NCBI GenBank assembly: GCA_030656535.1
Contig: JAUSPL010000536.1
Span: 1 to 7,589 of the forward strand
Source: Gemmobacter sp.
GTDB lineage: Bacteria > Pseudomonadota > Alphaproteobacteria > Rhodobacterales > Rhodobacteraceae
Direction of reading: 5' to 3'
Length of the DNA: 7,589 nucleotides
The stretch's first letter is position 1. Every line of letters starts with the position of its first letter. Under the pieces are notes generated by a model. The model had not been told where the DNA came from and did no database searches. It was given only the letters and a program-made list of their open reading frames with translations. This document shows positions 1 through 5,148 of the stretch, one piece after another. The position numbers and the translations under genes are program-made.

Positions 1-528
1 ATGCCCCGCAGACGACAGCCGCTGTTCAGGCGGCCCCGCTGCAGTGACCAACGCGCCGGGAAGGTCACGCCACAGCATTTCCGAGAAATCCCGGACCCCG
101 TTCAGGTCAATCGGCAGTCGCGACAAAATCGCCATCGCGCCATCGCCGGTGAACCGCCCGTACCCTTGCGCGTCCTCCAGCCCGCCCAACCGCCCGTCAC
201 CATCCAGGTCCAGCCCTGTCCGCATGCCCCGGTTCGACGGCAACGCAAAGCGGTGCGGATAGCCTGCCCCCACGTCCCCCAAGGCGTCGGCCAGCGCGGT
301 CAGCGCCCGCAGATCATGATCTTGATCCATTCCGGTCAGCAATATCATGTCGGGCTTTGCCCAGGCGATCACGCCGACGACAGCCCGGACCTGAGGGTCC
401 TTGCCCGACAGGATATCCCTTAACAACAACCCAGGGCCCTTGCGCGACAGATCGGTGTGGAACGTGGCCACCCGCAGCGGCCCGGCCAGTGCAGGCCCTG
501 CAAACAGGACGAGCGCCAGCAGCGCCAA
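1..528 (-). CDS. Secreted endonuclease/exonuclease/phosphatase (EEP) family protein, partial at C-terminus
   Basis: This frame stays open on the minus strand from about position 654 to the left edge, so the C-terminus lies outside the window. It begins with a hydrophobic export signal (LALLALVLFAGPALAG, about 528 to 481), then LRVATFHTDLSRKGPG, KPDMILLTGMDQDHD, YPHRFALPSNRG, DLDGDGRLGG and GDGAMAILSRLPID. This order matches the EEP fold (first strand ATFN-like, second motif DxxxLxE-like, then the AILSR strand). The usual Asn and Glu metal ligands are His and Gly here, so the exact chemistry is unclear; nuclease, phosphatase or neither are all possible. The loop at 175 to 210 fits an EF-hand. 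The start is uncertain. TTG at 528 lies two bases past the stop of the upstream gene; CTG at 534 or ATG at 654 (a 124-base overlap, long N-terminus) are alternatives. It is probably translated from the same mRNA as the upstream membrane protein. Family assignment is fairly sure; substrate is unknown. Confidence 0.78.
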   Translation of the reverse strand, partial: MALLALVLFAGPALAGPLRVATFHTDLSRKGPGLLLRDILSGKDPQVRAVVGVIAWAKPDMILLTGMDQDHDLRALTALADALGDVGAGYPHRFALPSNRGMRTGLDLDGDGRLGGLEDAQGYGRFTGDGAMAILSRLPIDLNGVRDFSEMLWRDLPGALVTAAGPPEQRLSSAGH

Positions 529-530
529 GA

Positions 531-1466
531 TCAGGCCGTGGCCAAACGCCCCTCGGCGGTGTTGCCCGATTGGCGCCGCTTTTCGCGGATCATCTCGGCC
601 ACATGGCCCATTGCGATTCCGCGCATGAACAGACTGGCGGGAAGAAAAGACCATGCGGCCATTGTCCAGATCATCATATGCGGCGCGCTTAGGGTGATTG
701 GCGCGATCCCGCTGGTCGCGGCCTTGATGACCGCCGGGATCAAGAATGGCAGCAAAAAGCCTAACGCAATGTTAACGCGGGCATCACGCTCCAGCCGATC
801 CACGACATCGCCACCGGCTGTCGGATCGAATGTGGGTAGGTTCAGCCAGACGTTGAAGGCACTGACGCGGCCCGGCCAGCTGCCCGTGCGAATCAAGATC
901 ACAAAAACCGCCAAGGTCAGCAACGACGTCAGATAGCTGATCCCAGCGGCAGTCCGTATCACCGACACATGCTCGGCCAACATGTCGTCGGGCAGCATCA
1001 GCACCACAAGACGCACGGGGCTGTAGGGAAAATCAATGGCGCGGCCGATCAGTGTGCCGACGGCCTCCACCAATGCGGTCAGATTGGTCGGATCGGTCTT
1101 GCCGCGCACAATGACCGACAAAAGGAACACGGTGATGAACAACATCAAGAACCGCATCCGGTTGAAGGGGGGCGCATGCCGGAATTCTACGAGGCTGGGA
1201 TAGGTCGAGGTGTATTCCACCAGCACCAGCGCACCCAGAAACAGCGACACCAACGCCACCATCTGTTTTGCATCCGCGCTTACCGATGGCAAAAGCAACG
1301 AAGGCGTGGCGATGAGAACCATCACCAGCAATGCGCGCACGAGCGCGCCCATGAGCCGCGTGATCACCGTCAAGCCATCCTCGATATGGCGATGCGAACT
1401 GCCACGCAACACCCATGTTTCTGCCTGAGCCCGCGCTTTGTGGCGGATTGCCTCAATCTTGCCCAC
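531..1466 (-). CDS. Uncharacterised multi-pass inner membrane protein
   Basis: A 311-residue protein that I cannot assign to a named family. A charged cytoplasmic-looking N-terminus of about 36 residues is followed by six likely membrane helices at roughly residues 38-59, 68-86, 104-121, 173-193, 231-250 and 263-281. The C-terminal tail is basic (MIREKRRQ near 292-299). Between helices 4 and 5 is a polar stretch NLPTFDPTAGGDVVDRLERDAR (split here as NLPTFDPTAGG and DVVDRLERDAR, residues 209-230), the most distinctive segment and a candidate conserved signature. No transporter, enzyme or sensor motif is visible. The start is GTG at 1466, supported by AAAGGTGG with six bases of spacing. That ribosome binding site lies partly inside an inverted repeat. 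The stop TGA (533-531) abuts the EEP-family gene, so the two are probably co-translated and may work together at the envelope. It is separated from leuD by a terminator, so it is probably its own transcription unit. Confidence 0.85.
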   Translation of the reverse strand: MGKIEAIRHKARAQAETWVLRGSSHRHIEDGLTVITRLMGALVRALLVMVLIATPSLLLPSVSADAKQMVALVSLFLGALVLVEYTSTYPSLVEFRHAPPFNRMRFLMLFITVFLLSVIVRGKTDPTNLTALVEAVGTLIGRAIDFPYSPVRLVVLMLPDDMLAEHVSVIRTAAGISYLTSLLTLAVFVILIRTGSWPGRVSAFNVWLNLPTFDPTAGGDVVDRLERDARVNIALGFLLPFLIPAVIKAATSGIAPITLSAPHMMIWTMAAWSFLPASLFMRGIAMGHVAEMIREKRRQSGNTAEGRLATA

Positions 1467-1476
1467 TTTTTGCCAC

Positions 1477-1508
1477 CTTTCAGGGAATCCCGCAACCGCC
1501 CCTGAAAG
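1477..1508 (-). promoter_or_regulatory. Perfect 9-bp inverted repeat overlapping the ribosome binding site of the membrane protein gene
   Basis: On the plus strand the arms are CTTTCAGGG (1477-1485) and CCCTGAAAG (1500-1508), separated by 14 bases. In the mRNA of the membrane protein gene these pair into a 9-bp stem whose 3' arm ends in the AAAG that begins the Shine-Dalgarno stretch AAAGGTGG (1480-1473). The structure ends 10 bases before the GTG start. It could mask ribosome access or be a DNA operator; the sequence does not decide between these. Confidence 0.6.
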
Positions 1509-1523
1509 AAACCGTTAATTTGT

Positions 1524-1549
1524 GGCGACAACGCGGTGACATTGTCGCC
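1524..1549. promoter_or_regulatory. Perfect 8-bp dyad (GGCGACAA / TTGTCGCC) upstream of the membrane protein gene
   Basis: Arms GGCGACAA (1524-1531) and TTGTCGCC (1542-1549) are separated by 10 bases, giving a centre-to-centre spacing of 18 bases, close to two helical turns. This suits a dimeric regulator binding one face of DNA, but an RNA hairpin is equally allowed. It lies between the leuD terminator and the SD-overlapping repeat, where a promoter for the membrane protein gene would be expected. I do not recognise the motif and cannot name a regulator. Confidence 0.4.
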
Positions 1550-1577
1550 CCATTGCATCATTTCCGAGAAATTTGAA

Positions 1578-1599
1578 GGACCGCCCCGAAGGGCGGTCC
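1578..1599 (-). terminator. Hairpin terminator of the leuCD operon
   Basis: Arms GGACCGCCC and GGGCGGTCC pair perfectly over nine bases with a four-base loop. Read on the minus strand the loop is TTCG closed by C-G, the very stable C(UUCG)G tetraloop, whereas on the plus strand it is CGAA. The element begins about 50 bases past the leuD stop and is followed on the minus strand by TTCAAATTTCTC, a weak and interrupted U tract. Orientation, loop and position support intrinsic termination after leuD, though efficiency may be partial because the U run is poor. Confidence 0.75.
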
Positions 1600-1648
1600 A
1601 GATGTAGTGTGCACGGTGAAAAGGGGCACAAGTCGCCTAGCGCTCAGG

Positions 1649-2254
1649 TCAGACCCAGGGGCGCAGCGCCTGGGCTTTTGCCTCGAACGCGTCAATGGCC
1701 GAGACCTTTTCCAGACTGAGTCCGATGTCGTCCAGCCCGTTCAAAAGGCAGTGCTTGCGGAACGCATCCACATCAAAGCCAAAGCTCTGGCCGTCGGATG
1801 TGGTGACTGTCTGACCTTCCAGATCAACGGTGATCCGGGCGTTGGCCCCCTTTCTGGCGTCATCCATCAGGATGTCGACAGCCTCTTGCGGCAGCTTGAT
1901 CGGCAAAATGCCGTTCTGGAAGCAGTTGTTGAAAAAGATGTCCGCAAAGCTGGTGGAAATCACGCAGCGGATCCCGAAATCCAACAGCGCCCAAGGGGCA
2001 TGTTCACGCGAAGATCCGCAGCCAAAGTTATCGCCCGCGATCAGGATCTGCGTTTCGCGATAGGCCGGCTGGTTCAGCACGAAGTCCGGTATTTCCTTGC
2101 CGTCCTGGGTAAAGCGCATCTCATCGAACAGGTTGACCCCCAGCCCCGACCTCTTGATGGTCTTGAGGAACTGTTTCGGGATGATCATGTCGGTGTCGAT
2201 GTTGACCAGCGGCATCGGCGCGGCAATACCCGTCAGTTTGGTGAATTTTTCCAT
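1649..2254 (-). CDS. leuD: 3-isopropylmalate dehydratase small subunit
   Basis: LeuD pairs with LeuC to form cytoplasmic isopropylmalate isomerase, which interconverts 2- and 3-isopropylmalate in leucine biosynthesis. The 201-residue length is normal for the bacterial small subunit. It shows the swivelling-domain signatures of the aconitase superfamily: VNIDTDMIIPKQFL at residues 17-30 and GDNFGCGSSREHAPWAL at 74-90, then ADIFFNNCFQNGILPI at about 104-119. The small subunit supplies substrate-recognition residues rather than the iron-sulphur cluster. The ATG at 2254 is preceded by AAGGA about nine bases upstream and lies 12 bases after the leuC stop, so the two are co-transcribed and probably translationally linked. 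A strong hairpin follows the stop. Nothing is missing or unusual. leuA and leuB are not in the window. Confidence 0.98.
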   Translation of the reverse strand: MEKFTKLTGIAAPMPLVNIDTDMIIPKQFLKTIKRSGLGVNLFDEMRFTQDGKEIPDFVLNQPAYRETQILIAGDNFGCGSSREHAPWALLDFGIRCVISTSFADIFFNNCFQNGILPIKLPQEAVDILMDDARKGANARITVDLEGQTVTTSDGQSFGFDVDAFRKHCLLNGLDDIGLSLEKVSAIDAFEAKAQALRPWV

Positions 2255-2266
2255 CTTTCCGGTTCC

Positions 2267-3688
2267 TTACGCGTTCTCGACGAGCAGCTCGCGCACGTCG
2301 GTCAGATGACCCGTCAGTGCTGCGGCAGCGGCCATGGCAGGGCTCAGCAAGTGTGTGCGACCGCCGCGGCCCTGGCGCCCTTCAAAGTTGCGGTTGGACG
2401 TGGCCGCACAGCGTTCTCCAGGCGACAACTGGTCAGGGTTCATCGCAAGACACATCGAGCACCCGGCCAGACGCCATTCAAAGCCCGCGTCGATAAAGAT
2501 CTGCGCCAGGCCTTCTTCCTCGGCCTGCGCGCGGACCAGACCGGACCCCGGCACGACCATCGCGCGGATGCCGTCCTTTTTCTTCTTGCCCTTAAGGATT
2601 GCGGCAGCCGCCCGCAAATCCTCGATCCGGCCGTTGGTGCATGACCCGATGAAAACGGTGTCGATCTTGATGTCCGACAGCTTTTGCCCCGGCGTCAGGC
2701 CCATGTACTCCAGACTGCGCTTGACGGCTTCGACCTTGCCGCCGGTGAAATCGTCAGGGCTGGGCACCACGGCGGTAATCGGCAACACGTCCTCGGGCGA
2801 GGTGCCCCAGGTCACAACGGGGGCGATGTCTTCGCCTTTCAGCGTCACAACCTTGTCCCACTTCGCGCCGTCATCCGAAAAAAGCGTTTTCCAGTAGGCG
2901 ACAGCAGCCTCCCACGCGGCGCCCTTCGGCGCATGCGGGCGACCCATGCAATAGGCATAGGTTGTTTCGTCAGGTGCAATCAAACCAGCGCGGGCGCCGC
3001 CCTCGATCGCCATGTTGCAGACCGTCATGCGGCCTTCCATCGACAGTTCGCGGATCGCCTGACCGCAGTACTCGATGACATAGCCAGTGCCGCCCGCAGT
3101 CCCGGTGACACCGATCACCGAAAGCGTGATGTCCTTGGCGGTGACGCCGGGGCGCAAGCTTCCGGTGATTTCCACCTTCATGTTCTTGCCCTTGCGCTGA
3201 ATCAGCGTTTGCGTTGCCAGAACATGCTCGACCTCGGACGTGCCGATGCCATGGGCCAAGGCGCCAAAAGCGCCATGGGTCGCGGTGTGGCTGTCGCCGC
3301 AAACGACCGTCATGCCCGGCAGGGTCCAGCCCTGCTCAGGGCCGACGATGTGCACGATACCTTGGCGCACGTCGGACACCGGATAGTAGTTGATCCCGAA
3401 ATCCTTGGCGTTCTTGTCCAGCGCCTCGACCTGAACACGGCTGTCCTCGGTCATGGTTGCGGCGTTGGCCCGGTCCAGCGTAGTGGGAACGTTGTGGTCT
3501 GGCACCGCGATGGTCTTTTCGGGTGCGCGCACCGTGCGACCGGTCATCCGCAGACCTTCAAATGCCTGCGGGCTGGTGACTTCGTGCACCAGATGGCGGT
3601 CGATGTACAAAAGGCAGGTGCCGTCATCAGCGGTATGGACGACGTGGTCATCCCAGATCTTGTCGTAAAGCGTTCTCGGAGCGGTCAT
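2267..3688 (-). CDS. leuC: 3-isopropylmalate dehydratase large subunit
   Basis: LeuC carries the [4Fe-4S] cluster and, with LeuD, isomerises isopropylmalate in the cytoplasm during leucine synthesis. The protein has 473 residues, typical for the family. Visible signatures are MTAPRTLYDKIWDDHVV at the N-terminus, VVCGDSHTATHGAFGALAHGIGTSE split as CGDSHTATHGAFG (130-142) and GIGTSEVEH (147-155), FIGSCTNGRIEDLR (346-359) and AGCSMCLAMNPDQ (408-420). Cys350, Cys410 and Cys413 are the expected cluster ligands. A longer open frame extends to 3742, but its extra 18 residues are unlike the family; the ATG at 3688 gives the family N-terminus and is preceded by GGGAAAGAG. leuD follows after 12 bases. 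The leader upstream holds a small reading frame and a GC hairpin that might influence expression, but there is no classical leucine-codon attenuator. All catalytic features are intact. Confidence 0.98.
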   Translation of the reverse strand: MTAPRTLYDKIWDDHVVHTADDGTCLLYIDRHLVHEVTSPQAFEGLRMTGRTVRAPEKTIAVPDHNVPTTLDRANAATMTEDSRVQVEALDKNAKDFGINYYPVSDVRQGIVHIVGPEQGWTLPGMTVVCGDSHTATHGAFGALAHGIGTSEVEHVLATQTLIQRKGKNMKVEITGSLRPGVTAKDITLSVIGVTGTAGGTGYVIEYCGQAIRELSMEGRMTVCNMAIEGGARAGLIAPDETTYAYCMGRPHAPKGAAWEAAVAYWKTLFSDDGAKWDKVVTLKGEDIAPVVTWGTSPEDVLPITAVVPSPDDFTGGKVEAVKRSLEYMGLTPGQKLSDIKIDTVFIGSCTNGRIEDLRAAAAILKGKKKKDGIRAMVVPGSGLVRAQAEEEGLAQIFIDAGFEWRLAGCSMCLAMNPDQLSPGERCAATSNRNFEGRQGRGGRTHLLSPAMAAAAALTGHLTDVRELLVENA

Positions 3689-3730
3689 GGCTCTTTCCCG
3701 ATATATAAGGATTTGGCTTTGCAGAGGACA

Positions 3731-3751
3731 GTCGTGGGGCATCGCCCCGAC
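3731..3751 (-). promoter_or_regulatory. Small GC-rich hairpin in the leuC leader
   Basis: GGGGC (3736-3740) and GCCCC (3744-3748) pair around a three-base loop, extended by GTC/GAC with a two-base bulge. It lies just after the stop of the small upstream frame and 43 bases before the leuC ATG. No U tract follows on the minus strand, so it does not look like an intrinsic terminator. A leader or pause structure is possible, but it may simply be chance in GC-rich DNA. Confidence 0.3.
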
Positions 3752-3754
3752 GCG

Positions 3755-3841
3755 TCAAAGTCGCGCAAGGGCAGAGACCATCTGGCCGTAAAACCGCCAA
3801 GGCAGGCGGGCGTGGTCGTCTATGTCGAAAAAGCGGCTCAT
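3755..3841 (-). CDS. Candidate small protein or leader peptide upstream of leuC (28 residues; 49 if started at 3904)
   Basis: This frame reads MSRFFDIDDHARLPW and ends in MVSALARL before TGA at 3757-3755, 66 bases before leuC on the same strand. The composition is protein-like (aromatic and acidic residues, a hydrophobic end), and 20 of 28 codons end in G or C, as coding sequence in this window tends to. An in-frame ATG at 3904 gives a 49-residue version preceded by GAGG ten bases upstream; its extra 21 residues look less natural. The shorter ATG has no evident ribosome binding site, but a weak promoter pair upstream would place the transcript start almost at this ATG, so leaderless translation is conceivable. 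It has only three leucines, not clustered, which argues against a classical leucine attenuator. I do not recognise the family. It could also be non-coding. Confidence 0.35.
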   Translation of the reverse strand: MSRFFDIDDHARLPWRFYGQMVSALARL

Positions 3842-3984
3842 GGGCGTGCGTATTACGCCGTTCCGGCCCGTCGCGCAAGCTTGTGGTCCGCTGCGCTGCG
3901 GCATGATCTCGGGACCTCAGGACGGGTAACGCTTGCACACGCCCCCAAGGTCGGCTATGCGGCTGCGTTCCGCCCTGCCCGTCA

Positions 3985-4013
3985 TTGAGATTTCGCTCTG
4001 GCGATGCTAGGCT
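3985..4013 (+). promoter_or_regulatory. Sigma-70-like promoter for rsfS-rlmH
   Basis: TTGAGA (3985-3990, five of six to the -35 consensus) and TAGGCT (4008-4013) are separated by 17 bases, with TG at 4005-4006 forming an extended -10 element. Transcription would start near 4020, which is also the first base of the earliest in-frame ATG of rsfS. If the real rsfS start is GTG at 4122 the mRNA would have a leader of about 100 bases. Confidence 0.45.
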
Positions 4014-4121
4014 GCGGGTATGCCCGGTGCCGGGGCACCAGCGGCGCTTCTTCTGGAGGACGATGTCCTGTCTCATTCTGATCCTGCGACGGGCCTGCCC
4101 GTCGGGCCGAGGGCGGCTCGT

Positions 4122-4490
4122 GTGGCTTCCCCCGACGCAAATTACACCAGCGAGCAGCTTTTGGCCGCAGTGCTGGCTTCACTAGACGATGACAAGGCCG
4201 AAGAGGTCGTGGAAATCGACCTGCGTGGACGGTCTGAAATGGCGGATTACATGGTAATCTGTTCAGGTCGGTCGTCGCGTCAGGTCGCCGCGATCTCTGA
4301 CAAGCTTATGGAACGGCTGAAGGAACAGTTCAGTCTTGTGTCCAAGGTAGAAGGCAAGGAAACCGGCGACTGGGTATTGATCGACACCGGCGACGTGATC
4401 GTTCATGTGTTCCGTCCCGAAGTCCGCGAATTCTATCAGCTGGAAAAGATGTGGATGCCCGGCGCACAGCATCGGCCTGACGTGGTCTGA
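4122..4490 (+). CDS. rsfS: Ribosome silencing factor RsfS
   Basis: RsfS (YbeB/Iojap family) binds ribosomal protein uL14 on the 50S subunit and blocks joining with 30S, lowering translation when nutrients are scarce. Numbered from the GTG start (122 residues), the family core is plain: YTSEQLLAAVLASLDDDKAE at about 8-27, IDLRGRSEMADYMVICSGRS at 32-51, SRQVAAISDKL, and GDWVLIDTGDVIVHVFRPEV starting near 82, then REFYQLEKMW to 111. The GTG at 4122 has GAGGG eight bases upstream and gives the usual family length. The frame is also open back to ATG 4020, adding 34 residues of low-complexity sequence with a rare AGG codon and no good ribosome binding site; a leaderless start there is possible. The stop TGA overlaps the rlmH ATG by one base, so the two are translationally coupled, as in many bacteria. 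Confidence 0.95.
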   Translation: MASPDANYTSEQLLAAVLASLDDDKAEEVVEIDLRGRSEMADYMVICSGRSSRQVAAISDKLMERLKEQFSLVSKVEGKETGDWVLIDTGDVIVHVFRPEVREFYQLEKMWMPGAQHRPDVV

Positions 4491-4960
4491 TGCGCGTGCA
4501 TCTTTGCGTCGTGGGGCGGCTGCGATCCGGCCCCGAGGCCGAGATGTTGCGCGACTACCTGACGCGATTCGATCGCACGGGGCGCGCTTTGGGGCTTGGC
4601 CCTGCGTCCGTGCATGAGGTCGAGGACAAGCGCGGGGGCGGAATGGCAGCCGAGGCCGACCTGCTGGACCGCGTTGTTCCTTCGGGGGCAGTGCTGGTGT
4701 GCATGGATGAACGGGGCGCAGTCATGTCGTCGCCATCCTTTGCGCACAAGCTGGCGGACTGGCGCGATGGCGGGCGTCAGGACATCGCCTTTGTGATCGG
4801 TGGCGCGGACGGCATTGACCCAGGCCTGCGGGCGCGGGCAGATCTGTTGATCAGCTTTGGCCCTATGGTTTGGCCACACATGCTTGTCCGGGTGATGCTG
4901 GCGGAACAGCTTTATCGTGCGGCCACCATATTGGCGGGCGGTCCCTATCATAGGGCTTAG
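4490..4960 (+). CDS. rlmH: 23S rRNA (pseudouridine1915-N3)-methyltransferase RlmH
   Basis: RlmH is a cytoplasmic SPOUT-class enzyme that uses S-adenosylmethionine to methylate pseudouridine 1915 in helix 69 of 23S rRNA, acting on assembled 70S ribosomes. The 156-residue length matches the family (155 in E. coli). Signatures are VHLCVVGRLRSGPE at the N-terminus, LVCMDERGAVMSSPSFA (69-85), the cofactor-binding knot FVIGGADGID (101-110), SFGPMVWPHMLVRVMLAEQL (122-141) and the closing LYRAATILAGGPYHR (141-155), where the tyrosine-histidine-arginine end is diagnostic. It starts inside the rsfS stop codon (TGATG). The pair rsfS-rlmH is a widely conserved neighbour set. Nothing appears altered. No clear terminator follows, so some transcripts may continue into the cytochrome gene. 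Confidence 0.97.
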   Translation: MRVHLCVVGRLRSGPEAEMLRDYLTRFDRTGRALGLGPASVHEVEDKRGGGMAAEADLLDRVVPSGAVLVCMDERGAVMSSPSFAHKLADWRDGGRQDIAFVIGGADGIDPGLRARADLLISFGPMVWPHMLVRVMLAEQLYRAATILAGGPYHRA

Positions 4961-5079
4961 GCGCGGTGACATCTGTAAAGGGGGTCCGGGCTGTACAGAG
5001 GGTTCGGGTCTGGCCAAAACCAGGTTCGCCGACATGTCCTGTTGGCAAAGGTTTGACTGCGCAAGACATGCGGACCAAC

Positions 5080-5093
5080 TTGACTTTGATCAA
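5080..5093 (+). promoter_or_regulatory. FNR/FnrL binding site upstream of the cytochrome c gene
   Basis: TTGAC-TTTG-ATCAA matches the FNR-type consensus TTGAT-N4-ATCAA at nine of ten defined positions, with intact TTGA and TCAA half-site cores. Its centre lies 62 bases before the cytochrome ATG and 41 to 42 bases before the transcript start predicted from a -10-like CATACT, the classical position for activation by an oxygen-sensing FNR-family regulator. No other gene start is nearby, so the target should be the cytochrome and perhaps genes downstream. Confidence 0.75.
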
Positions 5094-5115
5094 TGACGGG
5101 GCGCGGATCCCCGCG

Positions 5116-5121
5116 CATACT
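5116..5121 (+). promoter_or_regulatory. -10-like element of the FNR-dependent promoter
   Basis: CATACT matches TATAAT at four of six positions. There is no good -35 hexamer at the proper distance, as expected for an activator-dependent promoter. A start near 5128 would put the FNR box at about -41.5 and leave a leader of about 20 bases. Confidence 0.45.
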
Positions 5122-5148
5122 GGTGTTTTAGCACACTGGGAGTCCGCA

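Larger units (their letters stand above)
3689..4019. other. Divergent intergenic region between leuC and rsfS
   Basis: About 330 bases lie between the leuC start and the first possible rsfS start. They hold a candidate small reading frame on the minus strand (stop at 3755), a GC-rich hairpin in the leuC leader (3731-3751), an AT-rich patch TATATAT (3701-3707) just before the leuC ribosome binding site, and a promoter-like pair for rsfS at the right end. A weak minus-strand pair TTGCGC / TAATAC with a 17-base spacer (-10 at 3855-3850) could drive the small frame and leuC. I see no tRNA, riboswitch that I recognise, or repeat family here. Confidence 0.6.

Noticed and set aside
1607..2644. A 345-codon open frame on the plus strand across leuD and the end of leuC
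   Set aside because: It is the antisense shadow of leuD and leuC; no family motif and no suitable ribosome binding site.
3689..3742. Longer N-terminus for LeuC starting at 3742
   Set aside because: The additional 18 residues do not look like LeuC, and MTAPRTLYDKIWDDH is the family N-terminus.
3689..3904. Classical leucine attenuator upstream of leuC
   Set aside because: The small frame has only three scattered leucines, and the hairpin after it has no U tract.
2684..3988. A 434-codon open frame on the plus strand across leuC and the intergenic region
   Set aside because: It lies antisense to leuC, which has full family motifs. The translation is rich in His, Arg, Gly and Ala without any recognisable domain, typical of shadow frames in GC-rich DNA.
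4943..4955. CCCTA/TAGGG palindrome at the end of rlmH as a terminator
   Set aside because: The stem is only five bases around a three-base loop, it lies within the coding sequence, and no U tract follows.
4991..5038. Short palindromes CTGTACAG and GACATGTC between rlmH and the cytochrome gene
   Set aside because: Eight-base palindromes are frequent by chance; no spacing or repetition links them to a known regulator.
4966..5148. Longer N-terminus for the cytochrome c gene starting at GTG 4966
   Set aside because: The extra 61 residues would bury the signal peptide and would span the FNR box and promoter; the ATG at 5149 has its own good ribosome binding site.
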